Assembly: GCA_029432775.1 (NCBI GenBank)
Contig: JAROAZ010000008.1
Location: forward strand, 166,016-230,015
Direction: 5' to 3'
Length of the DNA stretch: 64,000 nucleotides
From: Pontiellaceae bacterium B12227
GTDB lineage: Bacteria > Verrucomicrobiota > Kiritimatiellia > Kiritimatiellales > Pontiellaceae
The translations under genes were made by a program, and so were the position numbers. The notes beneath the pieces were generated by a model that worked only from the letters and a program-made list of their open reading frames with translations, had not been told where the DNA came from and did not search any database. Of this stretch, positions 8,665 to 16,897 are shown piece by piece; the stretch's first letter is position 1, and each line of letters opens with the position of its first letter.

Positions 8665-9784
8665 ACAACTTCCTGATTGGTTAAATCCAGAGCCCTGGCT
8701 CAATCTCGATTTTTCGGCCGCTGACATTGAGCGGGCCATTGGTGCGGATGCACCGAACGAAAAAACCATGGCGGCCCTGCTGTCGCCCAGGGCCGCGGAA
8801 TTTCTTGAGCCCATGGCGCAGCGCGCACAGGCCATCACCAAGCGGCACTTCGGGCGCACGATTTCGCTGTATACCCCGCTCTACCTTTCGAACTTCTGCA
8901 ACGGCGGCTGCCTTTACTGCGGACTCGCGGCCGACCGCCGCGCCCAGCGTGCCGTGCTCAATGAAGCCCAGCTGCGCCACGAGATGGAAGCCATCAAGGA
9001 AATGCATCTGGAAGAGCTGGTGCTGCTGACGGGCGAGCGCATGCCGGAGGCGGACGTTCCCTACCTCAAGGAGTGCATTTCCATTGCCGCGGAATACATC
9101 CACAATGTGAACATCGAAGTGTTTCCCATGCCCGAAAGCGAATACCGCGAGCTGGCCGAGGCCGGCTGCACCGGCGTAACGCTCTATCAGGAGACCTATG
9201 ATCAGGACATTTATGAAAAAATGCACCGATGGGGCGATAAGCGCGATTTCTTTTCCCGGTTGGATGCGCCGGACCGCGCGCTGAAAGGCGGCTTCCGGGC
9301 GGTAGGTATCGGGGCCCTGCTGGGACTGGCCGACCCGACCTACGACATGCTCTGCGTTTACCGCCATGCAAAATACCTGCTGAAAACCTACTGGCAGGCC
9401 GGGGTCTCCGTTTCATTCCCGCGCATCCGCCCGCAGATGGGCGGGTTCCAGGCCGACTATCCGGTCGATGAAAAAATGCTGGCGCAATATATTTTCGCCA
9501 TGCGGATCTGCCTGCCGGAAATTCCGCTGGTGCTCTCCACCCGCGAACCGCGCCGCGTGCGCGACGGCATGGCCGGGCTCGGCATCTCGAAAATGAGTGT
9601 CGCCAGCAAAACCACGGTCGGCGGCTACAGCGACGACTCCGAGGAATCAACAGAGCAGTTCGAAATTTCCGACGAACGCAACATTCCCGAGTTCTGCGAA
9701 ATGCTTCGCACCCGCGGCTTTGAACCGGTCTTCAAAAACTGGGACGCCACCTACCGCGAACCGGCCCACTACGCAAAAGCATAA
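8657..9784 (+). CDS. thiH: 2-iminoacetate synthase (tyrosine lyase), radical SAM
   Basis: 375 aa. The radical-SAM cluster C81-x3-C85-x2-C88 lies in [12 protein letters not shown]. ThiH cleaves tyrosine to 2-iminoacetate and p-cresol and hands the iminoacetate to ThiG. The oxygen-sensitive ThiH, rather than the glycine oxidase ThiO, points to anaerobic or facultative life. The C-terminal half carries [15 protein letters not shown] and [12 protein letters not shown], typical of the BATS-containing C-terminus. The start codon lies within the end of thiG. The thiamine cluster ends here; no thiC, thiE or thiF is in the window. Confidence 0.96.
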   Translation: MIEQLPDWLNPEPWLNLDFSAADIERAIGADAPNEKTMAALLSPRAAEFLEPMAQRAQAITKRHFGRTISLYTPLYLSNFCNGGCLYCGLAADRRAQRAVLNEAQLRHEMEAIKEMHLEELVLLTGERMPEADVPYLKECISIAAEYIHNVNIEVFPMPESEYRELAEAGCTGVTLYQETYDQDIYEKMHRWGDKRDFFSRLDAPDRALKGGFRAVGIGALLGLADPTYDMLCVYRHAKYLLKTYWQAGVSVSFPRIRPQMGGFQADYPVDEKMLAQYIFAMRICLPEIPLVLSTREPRRVRDGMAGLGISKMSVASKTTVGGYSDDSEESTEQFEISDERNIPEFCEMLRTRGFEPVFKNWDATYREPAHYAKA

Positions 9785-9883
9785 CCTTTCACCACGGAGG
9801 ACCCGGAGGAACACGGAGGAAAGAAATTTAACCTCCTTTAACTCCGTGCTCTCGAGCGAAGCGGGTGGTAGAAAGGAGGGCTT

Positions 9884-12172
9884 ATGAATACACCATTTCA
9901 ACCTGAACTCCTCGCCCCGGCCGGCAGCCCCGATGCAGCGTGGGCCGCGCTGAGCTATGGCGCCGATGCCGTCTTTACCGGTCTCCAGCGCTTTTCCGCC
10001 CGGGCCGAAGCCGTGAACCTGTCCGAAGAGGAACTGGACGAGCTGATCGGCTTTGCCCATGCCAACGATCGGAAAGTCTACATCACCCTCAACACGCTGA
10101 CCCAGCAGCACGAGCTGGCCGACACGCTCGACGTGCTCGCCATGATCAGCAACCTGAATGCCGACGGCATCATTGTGCAGGATATGGGCGTGGCGCGCAT
10201 GGCCAAGCGCTTTTTCCAATCATTGGAACTGCATGCCAGCACCCAGCTGGCCGTCCACAACCTTGAAGGCGCGCAGCTGCTGGGCGATATCGGTTTCAGC
10301 CGCGTGGTGCTTGCCCGCGAGCTGAGTCTTCCGGAGATTGGAAACATTACGCAGAACTGCGGCATCGAGACCGAGGTCTTCATTCACGGCGCGCTCTGCT
10401 ATTCCTACAGCGGGCTCTGCCTCTTTTCCTCGCACGTCAACAGCCGCAGCGGGAACCGCGGAAAATGCGCCTATTGCTGCCGGCAGAAGTTCGACACCGA
10501 TGAAGGCAAAGGCCTGCCCTTTTCGATGAAGGACTTTGCGGTCGGCGAATATTTCGACGAGCTGCTCGCCACGGGCGTGGCCTCGCTGAAGATTGAAGGC
10601 CGCATGAAAGGCGCGGCCTATGTGGGCGCGGTGACGGACTTTTACCGCAAGCGAATGGACCGCGGACTGGATGAAACGGAACAGAGAAACCTGCTCGCCG
10701 ACATTCAGACCATTTTCGGCCGCCCGGCCACCGACCTCTATCTGAAAAATGCCGACACCAATCCGATCGACCCGACCACCAACGGACATCGCGGCGCGCA
10801 GATCGGAACCATCGGCCACATTAAAACGGAAGACAACGACCACTGGATTCGTTTTAAAACCAACCGCGCACTCCAGAAATTCGATGGGCTTAAAATTGAA
10901 ATGGACGGCAAAGAGCCCTACGGCTTTTCCGCCACCGAAATCCGTTTTTCCAATGATCGGAAAAAACACCTGAAGTTTGAAGTGCCGGAAAACTCCGACA
11001 TCGAAATTAAACTACCGCACGGCCACCCGTTCCTCGAACCGGGCCTGCCGGTCTATTGCTCGATCTCGCAGGAAGTTCGCCAGCGCTATGGTTTTGAAAC
11101 GCCGCGCCCGGGCGTCTACCGCCAGCAAAAACCGTTCGACGCAACGGTGGAGCTGACGCCGGAAGGCATCACAGCGCGCGCGGAGGGCTCCGAGATTCGG
11201 ATCGAAGAACCGCTCAGCGAAGCGCGGAATCCGGACAAGACCCTTGCGGCCATCCGGAAGAGTTTTGAGAAAACCGGCGGCACGGAGTGGAAGCTCCAAA
11301 CCCTGGAAACCCTCGACAACGGGCTGTTTGCTCCGGCTTCCATCCTCAACGATGCGCGCCGCCGACTGCTCGAAGAACTGAGTTCCAACCTTCGGGACCA
11401 ACAACAGGCAGAACACTTCCAACGATTGGAAGAACTGGTTCAACCGCCCGCCGAACCGGGCGCTGAAGAGCGCTGGTCGATTAAACTGCGTGACCTTGCC
11501 CTGCTCGACGAACTGACCGAGGAAGAGCTGAAGCAGATTGATGAAGTGGTATTGGAGGGCGACGCTTCGTCGTCGCCGGCGATGACAAAGCATCGCCCTC
11601 CAGTTCGACTGGCAGTTCCTGTGATCCAGCGCCAAGCATCAAGTATCGAGTATCAAGGCCCGGTCGAAGTCGCCAACGTCGGCGCGCTCTACACCCACCG
11701 GCAGTCCACCGACCTCATTGCCGACTGGCCGCTGTATACGCTCAACTCCGAATCTTCCAACCATTGGAAGGAACTGGGCATTGGGCAGTGCGTGCTGTCC
11801 CCGGAGGATACGGGCGATAACCTGAAGGCGCTGATCGGCCTGATGGGCAACCGCGCGATTGTTCCGGTTTATCAGCACACACCGATGATGATTTCCGCCA
11901 CGCCGCCGGATTCCGGCGATCACCTTTCCGACCGTCGGAACAAACCGATGCACGTTGAAAAAAGCGGCGACCAATTTGTGCTGATTTTTGAAGAGCCGTT
12001 TTCGCTGGTGGAACATCTCGACGAACTGCGCGAAGCGGGCGGGCGCAACTTCCGGATCGACCTGACCTATGGCGTTGCCGATGCACAGCATGCCGCGGAG
12101 ATTATCCGCGACACCCTGGCCGGACTTCCAATGATTGGAAGCCACGACGGAAACTACGGGCGCACGCTTTAA
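9884..12172 (+). CDS. U32-family peptidase / RlhA-like rRNA hydroxylation protein
   Basis: 762 aa, the long U32 form that carries a C-terminal region like DUF3656. The N-terminal U32 barrel starts PELLAPAGSPDAAWAALSYGADAVF, and the family signature runs from EVFIHGALCYSYSG. The conserved cysteines C172, C179, C195 and C198/C199 are in place; in E. coli RlhA such residues hold an iron-sulfur cluster, and the protein is needed for 5-hydroxycytidine in 23S rRNA. Whether this protein does the same is inference. It has AAAGGAGG upstream. The gene carries four perfect and three variant copies of the dispersed palindrome, and its linker (residues about 557-592) is encoded by two intergenic-type repeats read in frame. 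Confidence 0.85.
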   Translation: MNTPFQPELLAPAGSPDAAWAALSYGADAVFTGLQRFSARAEAVNLSEEELDELIGFAHANDRKVYITLNTLTQQHELADTLDVLAMISNLNADGIIVQDMGVARMAKRFFQSLELHASTQLAVHNLEGAQLLGDIGFSRVVLARELSLPEIGNITQNCGIETEVFIHGALCYSYSGLCLFSSHVNSRSGNRGKCAYCCRQKFDTDEGKGLPFSMKDFAVGEYFDELLATGVASLKIEGRMKGAAYVGAVTDFYRKRMDRGLDETEQRNLLADIQTIFGRPATDLYLKNADTNPIDPTTNGHRGAQIGTIGHIKTEDNDHWIRFKTNRALQKFDGLKIEMDGKEPYGFSATEIRFSNDRKKHLKFEVPENSDIEIKLPHGHPFLEPGLPVYCSISQEVRQRYGFETPRPGVYRQQKPFDATVELTPEGITARAEGSEIRIEEPLSEARNPDKTLAAIRKSFEKTGGTEWKLQTLETLDNGLFAPASILNDARRRLLEELSSNLRDQQQAEHFQRLEELVQPPAEPGAEERWSIKLRDLALLDELTEEELKQIDEVVLEGDASSSPAMTKHRPPVRLAVPVIQRQASSIEYQGPVEVANVGALYTHRQSTDLIADWPLYTLNSESSNHWKELGIGQCVLSPEDTGDNLKALIGLMGNRAIVPVYQHTPMMISATPPDSGDHLSDRRNKPMHVEKSGDQFVLIFEEPFSLVEHLDELREAGGRNFRIDLTYGVADAQHAAEIIRDTLAGLPMIGSHDGNYGRTL
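11553..11602 (+). repeat. In-frame palindromic repeat inside the U32 gene
   Basis: A 50-bp imperfect palindrome with ends TGGAGGGCGA and TCGCCCTCCA. The right half (11577-11602) matches an intergenic copy at 54427-54451 at 24 of 25 positions, and part of the 32961-33040 region. It adds no stop and is translated as LEGDASSSPAMTKHRPP. A run of AAGCATC/AAGTATC/GAGTATC words follows at about 11633-11657, again like an intergenic spacer. Confidence 0.85.
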
Positions 12173-12241
12173 GACAGGACCAGTGAACCGGACGGAATCG
12201 CATCAAAACGGTGTTGTTCTGAGGCAAACGGCGCAGAGCAC

Positions 12242-12422
12242 TAATGGCGCTGACTTAAGCATTTTGTAGGGCGAGAACGGTTGAGCTTGCGAGACCTTCC
12301 CGCCGCAATTCAGTCAAGGATCCTCTTTGCATAGGCGGCTGGAAGGCATCGTTCCTCAGCCATTCCAGCCCTACAATTATTAGGCACTCCCATGACAAAT
12401 GCCCCTTAAGTCAGCGCCATTA
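12242..12422. mobile_element. MITE-like element, copy 1
   Basis: 181 bp with perfect 18-bp terminal inverted repeats, TAATGGCGCTGACTTAAG at 12242-12259 and its complement at 12405-12422. An exact 11-bp direct repeat GCGCAGAGCAC flanks it (12231-12241 and 12423-12433). Inside is a second inverted pair, TGTAGGGC and GCCCTACA. No open frame encodes a transposase. A second copy lies in opposite orientation at 47745-47922. Confidence 0.85.
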
Positions 12423-12456
12423 GCGCAGAGCACCGTTCTACTGGACTCGTCACGAC

Positions 12457-12684
12457 TCAATCATCAATCATCAATTTATAGAAGGTCATGGAGTCGGCTT
12501 TGGTGCAGCCGCCGGCGCAACCGGTTCCACAGGGGAGCTCCACTTTGATGAGCTTTCCCTTGCGCTCGAGCATTTCGAGCATGGGATGCAACGCACTGGA
12601 TTCAATATCGAGCGCGAGGCTGATTTCCTGAACGGAAAGTGCGCCGCCGCGCTCGTTGAGTAGCTTAAGGATTCCACTAAGCAT
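12457..12684 (-). CDS. feoC: FeoC-like winged-helix regulator
   Basis: 75 aa. The N-terminal winged helix (ILKLLNERGGALSVQEISLALDI...LEMLERKGKLIKV) is followed by C52-x3-C56-x3-C60, the FeoC arrangement thought to bind an iron-sulfur cluster or iron. It overlaps feoB by 8 bp as the last gene of the iron operon. FeoC is considered an accessory or regulatory subunit of FeoB. Identification rests on size, cysteines and context. Confidence 0.8.
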   Translation of the reverse strand: MLSGILKLLNERGGALSVQEISLALDIESSALHPMLEMLERKGKLIKVELPCGTGCAGGCTKADSMTFYKLMIDD

Positions 12685-14977
12685 TTTTAATGGCCCGGTT
12701 CCCTGCCGTCCTCAGCCCGATATAAAAGGCGGCCAGAATGGCCCCACAGAGCGCGAGCCAGCCTGCGGAGGCAGGGGGATTCACCGAGAAGGTGGCCAGC
12801 TGATAATAGGCCGTGGAGATGACCCACGCCAGAATCGTGAGATAGGAAACGGCGAACAGCATCCACTTCATCCCGATTTCGCGGGCAATGGCGGCCAGCG
12901 CGGCCACGCAGGGTGCATAGATCAGAATGAAGAGCAAATAGGCAAAGGCGGACTCAGGACCGTGCTCACCAAAGCGGTCCACCATGGTAGTATATTGACC
13001 CGACTCGGTTTCTTCCAGCTCGTCCATGGCACCGGAGAGGCCCAGCGGATCTTTTAATCCGTCAAAGAAACCTTCAAATCCTGCCGGGATGGCCGAGAAG
13101 GCATCGATAATGCCGGCCCAGAACTCGAACTTCACTTCGGCCTGCTCGGAAAGAATTTCTGCCTCTTCCGCCACTTCCAGCTGTGAATAAATCGAATCCA
13201 GCGTTCCCACTACCGCTTCTTTCGCAAAGATGCCCGTGAACAGGCCAACCGTGGCGGGCCAGTTTTCGTCCTCGATCCCCATCGGGCGGAAGACCGGAGT
13301 CACCGCACGGCTCATGGCACTGAGCACAGAATTTTTGGAGTCGTTATTTCCGAACGACCCATCGGTTCCCATGGAGTTCAGAAACCCGAGCACCGCGACG
13401 ATCAGCAGAATCACCTTTCCGGCTTTAATCAGGAACGATTTAAGACGATGCCACGTGTGATACATCACCCCGCTGAAGGTCGGCATGTGATAGGGCGGCA
13501 GCTCCATGACAAAACTGCTGACCTGACCGCGCAACAGCGTCTTCTTGAAGAGCAGTCCGGTCATGACGGCCAGCGCCAGACCAATCATATAGATCCCGAA
13601 GATCACCACCCCGCCCTGTTGCGGAAAGAAGGCAGCCGCAAAGAGCGTGTACACCGGCAATCGCGCCCCGCACGACATAAACGGATTCATGAGAATCGCC
13701 AGAATACGATCCCGATGACTTTCCAGCGTCCGTGTTGCCATGATGCCTGGAACGTTACAACCAAACCCGACCAACATGGGAATGAACGCTTTTCCCGGCA
13801 AACCGATTTTGCGAAGAAAATGGTCCATCACAAAGGCTGCGCGCGACATATAGCCCGAGTCTTCCAGGAATGAAAGACACAGGAAGATGAAGAAAATCGG
13901 AGGGATGAAAGTGGAGACCGTCTGAATGCCCCCGCCAATGCCTTCCGCAAGAATGGCAACAAGCCAGGCCGGCGTATGGACCGCTTCAAGCAAAGCCCCG
14001 AATCCGTCGACAAAAATCGTTCCGCAGAGTCCATCAAAGAAATCGATGAACGGGCCGCCCACATTAATGGTGATGGCAAAAACCATATACATCACAAAAA
14101 AGAAAATGGGGAATCCCAGAATACGGTTGAGCACGACTTTATCGACCATGTCGGAGAAGGATTTTCGAAGCTTATCACTGCCGGCCGTGACATCGCGCGC
14201 CAGCCCGTGAATAAATCCATACCGTCCGTCCGCAATAATCATATCGATGTCTTCGCCAACGATACGTTCCACCTTTTTCAGCTCTTGTGCCAGATCCGGT
14301 AAGAGCGCTTTATCCGCGCCGATGATGTCCTGTGCGAGCTCATCTTTTTCAAGGAACTTTATGGCCAGCCAGCGGGCGGATACTTTATTGGTTAGAGCAA
14401 CATCCCCCAAACTGAGCTCCAAAGACTGGAGGACCTTTTCAATATCCTTTTCGTAGGATACCTGGACGCCGGGCTTACGCCCCGTTTTACTGATATCGCA
14501 GATGGCCGACTGCAGTTCCTCGATTCCCTTCTTCTTGGAGGCGATCACCGGAAGAACCGGGCAGCCCAGATGCTCTTTAAGATGCTCAATTTCAATTCGG
14601 ATCCCGCGCTGCTTGGCCATATCCATCATGTTGAGCACCACCACCACTGGAACATCCATTTCGAGGAGCTGGGTGGTGAGGTACAGGTTACGCTCCAGAT
14701 TGGAGGCATCAATGACGTTTATTACGACGTCGGGGGTATCGAACAGAATATGTTTTCGCGCAACCTCTTCGTCGGGCGAGAGCGCCGAGAAGGAATAGAT
14801 GCCCGGCAGGTCGGTGGCTTCGACCGTCGCATTGCAATGGGTGTATTCACCCACCACGCGTTCGACGGTTACACCGGGCCAGTTTCCGACCTGCTGTTTT
14901 GAGCCGGTCAGCGCGTTAAAAACAGTGGTTTTCCCACTGTTTGGATTCCCAACCAGGGCGATTTTCAAATTACTCAT
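12677..14977 (-). CDS. feoB: Ferrous iron transport protein B
   Basis: 766 aa. The N-terminal G domain has G1 GNPNSGKT (residues 10-17), the G3 block DLPGIYSFS and G4 NMMD. A helical spacer and a polytopic membrane domain follow, with the Gate motif regions GFGCNVPGIMATRTL and FMSCGARLPVY, each with its conserved cysteine. It imports Fe(II) across the inner membrane with GTP or ATP hydrolysis. It overlaps feoA by 4 bp (ATGA) and feoC by 8 bp. Length is normal for FeoB. Confidence 0.97.
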   Translation of the reverse strand: MSNLKIALVGNPNSGKTTVFNALTGSKQQVGNWPGVTVERVVGEYTHCNATVEATDLPGIYSFSALSPDEEVARKHILFDTPDVVINVIDASNLERNLYLTTQLLEMDVPVVVVLNMMDMAKQRGIRIEIEHLKEHLGCPVLPVIASKKKGIEELQSAICDISKTGRKPGVQVSYEKDIEKVLQSLELSLGDVALTNKVSARWLAIKFLEKDELAQDIIGADKALLPDLAQELKKVERIVGEDIDMIIADGRYGFIHGLARDVTAGSDKLRKSFSDMVDKVVLNRILGFPIFFFVMYMVFAITINVGGPFIDFFDGLCGTIFVDGFGALLEAVHTPAWLVAILAEGIGGGIQTVSTFIPPIFFIFLCLSFLEDSGYMSRAAFVMDHFLRKIGLPGKAFIPMLVGFGCNVPGIMATRTLESHRDRILAILMNPFMSCGARLPVYTLFAAAFFPQQGGVVIFGIYMIGLALAVMTGLLFKKTLLRGQVSSFVMELPPYHMPTFSGVMYHTWHRLKSFLIKAGKVILLIVAVLGFLNSMGTDGSFGNNDSKNSVLSAMSRAVTPVFRPMGIEDENWPATVGLFTGIFAKEAVVGTLDSIYSQLEVAEEAEILSEQAEVKFEFWAGIIDAFSAIPAGFEGFFDGLKDPLGLSGAMDELEETESGQYTTMVDRFGEHGPESAFAYLLFILIYAPCVAALAAIAREIGMKWMLFAVSYLTILAWVISTAYYQLATFSVNPPASAGWLALCGAILAAFYIGLRTAGNRAIKNA

Positions 14978-15201
14978 TTCACCTCTACCTCAAAGGCATC
15001 CGCTTCATCAGAACGAAGGACCAGACGGGACCCTTTCACCTCGAGTTCAATCGGGCCGCCGAACGGAGCTTTTCGAACTACTTTGAATTCGGAACTACGG
15101 GTCAGCCCCATACGTAAGAGCTTTTGGCGATATTGCGGATCAGACGTTGTGAATTCTGATACGGCTCCGGTTTGACCCACCTTCATTTTCCTGAGTTTCA
15201 T
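14974..15201 (-). CDS. feoA: Ferrous iron transport protein A
   Basis: 75 aa SH3-like protein: MKVGQTGAVSEF...QKLLRMGLTRSSEFKVVRKAPFGGPIELEVKGSRLVLR. The LLRMGL and APFGGPIELEV blocks match FeoA, a small cytoplasmic partner of FeoB. It starts 20 bp after the porin gene and overlaps feoB by 4 bp, so it is part of the same operon. Confidence 0.94.
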   Translation of the reverse strand: MKLRKMKVGQTGAVSEFTTSDPQYRQKLLRMGLTRSSEFKVVRKAPFGGPIELEVKGSRLVLRSDEADAFEVEVK

Positions 15202-15221
15202 TGCGACCCCAATAATCTAAA

Positions 15222-16304
15222 TTAAAATTCCAAACCAAACTGCACCGTAACTAAATCACCGCGGGCATCGTTTTCCAGTTTTTCTAAATGCATATATTCA
15301 GCAGCCACCGAGGCATACTCGACAAATTGATAAGCCACAACAGCTCCGTAGGCCCGGCCCGGAAGTTTATCGCCATATTGAGCCAGCGAGCGATCATAGG
15401 CCGCATAAAGATCCTCACTCGCTTCGTACTTCAACCCCACCGCGACCTTCTCATGCACAGCAAAGGAACCTTCGAGGCTGTAAGCCATGGGACGGTATCG
15501 GCCGCCTCCTAGCATGTAATCATCGAGCGCAGAGGCAAACTCCGCATTCAGGGTGAGACGTCCAAGATACGCATTGGCATAGATCCCAGCGGCTCCGACT
15601 TTTTCATAGCCGGGCTGGTCAGCAATGTCTTCGCCGAGATTCCCGTAGTTATAGGTTTCCATCAGATCAGATAACCAATACGCCCCGACTTTAATCTGCT
15701 CAACCGGCGTGAGAGCGACCGAAGCAAAAAAGTCCGAGATGGTCGGGTCTCCACCATCCCCTGCCGCCGTGCCTTTTTTGGTGTCGCCATTAAAGGCACC
15801 TGCACTGAGATCGATCACGGAATTCGCATAGCCCACCATGCCGGCCGTACGGTTCATTTCCATCAGCTCCAACGTCAGAGGATCGGAAATAAACGCGGAT
15901 TCAAAATTACCGACGGGTTGGTAAAAGCGACCGAGCACTAAATAAAACGGGATCGTTTCAGAGGCACCGAATGCCAGATAGGCTTCGTCGATGTTATCGT
16001 CTTCGCGAGAGTCCTGCTCCCAAAGCACACCCACATGACCGAGCATCCAGTCATTGATGGCCATTTCAAGATCGAAGGCAACGGTTGCCACAACGAGATC
16101 ACTCTCATTCTGTCCATCAATGCGAGAGCCAAAGCCTTCCACTTCCAGCAGCACACCATAGTCGAGACTCTTGATCGTATTGGTTGGCCAGCCCGACACC
16201 TGCTCTTCTCCAACCGAACGGCTCGGTTTTGCTGAAAAGCTGTTTATGGCCAAAAATAGCGTAACTAATAGTCCTGCGTGTATTCCCTTATTCATTTCGT
16301 TCAT
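15222..16304 (-). CDS. LbtU-family outer-membrane porin
   Basis: 360 aa. A signal peptide (MNKGIHAGLLVTLFLAINSFSA) is followed by a beta-barrel with alternating strands and a C-terminal aromatic residue (FGLEF). The block LGRFYQPVGNFESAFISDPLTLEL resembles the LbtU siderophore-porin family of Legionella. It leads the feoA-feoB-feoC operon. The context suggests it brings ferrous iron or a small iron chelate across the outer membrane; the substrate is inferred. The start could be the first or the second Met (three codons apart). Confidence 0.8.
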   Translation of the reverse strand: MNEMNKGIHAGLLVTLFLAINSFSAKPSRSVGEEQVSGWPTNTIKSLDYGVLLEVEGFGSRIDGQNESDLVVATVAFDLEMAINDWMLGHVGVLWEQDSREDDNIDEAYLAFGASETIPFYLVLGRFYQPVGNFESAFISDPLTLELMEMNRTAGMVGYANSVIDLSAGAFNGDTKKGTAAGDGGDPTISDFFASVALTPVEQIKVGAYWLSDLMETYNYGNLGEDIADQPGYEKVGAAGIYANAYLGRLTLNAEFASALDDYMLGGGRYRPMAYSLEGSFAVHEKVAVGLKYEASEDLYAAYDRSLAQYGDKLPGRAYGAVVAYQFVEYASVAAEYMHLEKLENDARGDLVTVQFGLEF

Positions 16305-16315
16305 TCCATTAAAGC

Positions 16316-16341
16316 AACAGGTCTTTCCATAAGACCCTGTT
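16316..16341. promoter_or_regulatory. Inverted repeat before the iron operon
   Basis: AACAGGTCTT (16316-16325) and AAGACCCTGTT (16331-16341) form a 10-bp inverted repeat with a one-base bulge. It lies 12-37 bp upstream of the porin start. It could be an operator or a leader hairpin for iron control. It does not match a standard Fur box. Confidence 0.45.
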
Positions 16342-16387
16342 CACTTTAAGTCTATGTCTAATCCGCTTCGGGCACACCCCGACAGCA

Positions 16388-16579
16388 TTAGTTTCTCAAA
16401 CTCATCTGATCGCTATCCACCACATAGCGGTACTGCTTGCCGCACCGAATGATGATTTCCTTCTGCCCCTTCTTAAGGATCTTGAAGTCAATCGACATCT
16501 CTCCATATCCATCATGCTCAACGAGCATGTTGTACAATACATTGATCCGTTTTTTCACATCTTGATGGTGATCTGCCAT
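16388..16579 (-). CDS. Small hypothetical protein
   Basis: 63 aa, MADHHQDVKKRINVLYNMLVEHDGYG..., charged and without a signal peptide. Composition is protein-like (an amphipathic N-terminal helix, then predicted beta strands DFKILKKGQKEIIIRCGKQYRYVV). There is no strong ribosome site. It lies upstream of the iron operon on the same strand, 83 bp before the porin start. I do not recognise a family. Confidence 0.5.
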   Translation of the reverse strand: MADHHQDVKKRINVLYNMLVEHDGYGEMSIDFKILKKGQKEIIIRCGKQYRYVVDSDQMSLRN

Positions 16580-16897
16580 AGCGCGATTCCCGCTTAAAAA
16601 TTGCGGGCTAATTTAGACAGTATCTTATTTAGGTCAATTCTATTCGCCTTTTTTTTGCTGCGCCTAACATTCTTGAATTGAAGACGGAACCAGCCGGTTC
16701 GTCAACTATGGACTTTCCCCTTATTTCTAAATATACGTATTCGGCGGCCATAAATACGTGAATCCAGCTCCCCTCCCTCTTCCACGGGGTTGAAATCCCC
16801 ATCCAGAGATATCCGAACGCCCTGAATCTACACATTTGAAAGCAAAAAAGGCGCCCCGAACGGGACACCCTTTTGTACTTCCAATTAGTTGGAAAAA
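16580..16897. other. Intergenic region downstream of the symporter
   Basis: 318 bp containing the symporter terminator (16847-16873) and a TTCCAA-TTAG-TTGGAA palindrome (16879-16894) that ends 3 bp before the symporter stop codon. I see no gene. Confidence 0.6.
16847..16873 (-). terminator. Terminator of the symporter gene
   Basis: On the minus strand AAAGGGTGTCCCG, loop TTCG, then GGGCGCCTTTTTT: a GC-rich stem with one or two mismatches, a stable tetraloop and a T run, about 25-50 bp after the stop at 16898. Confidence 0.85.
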
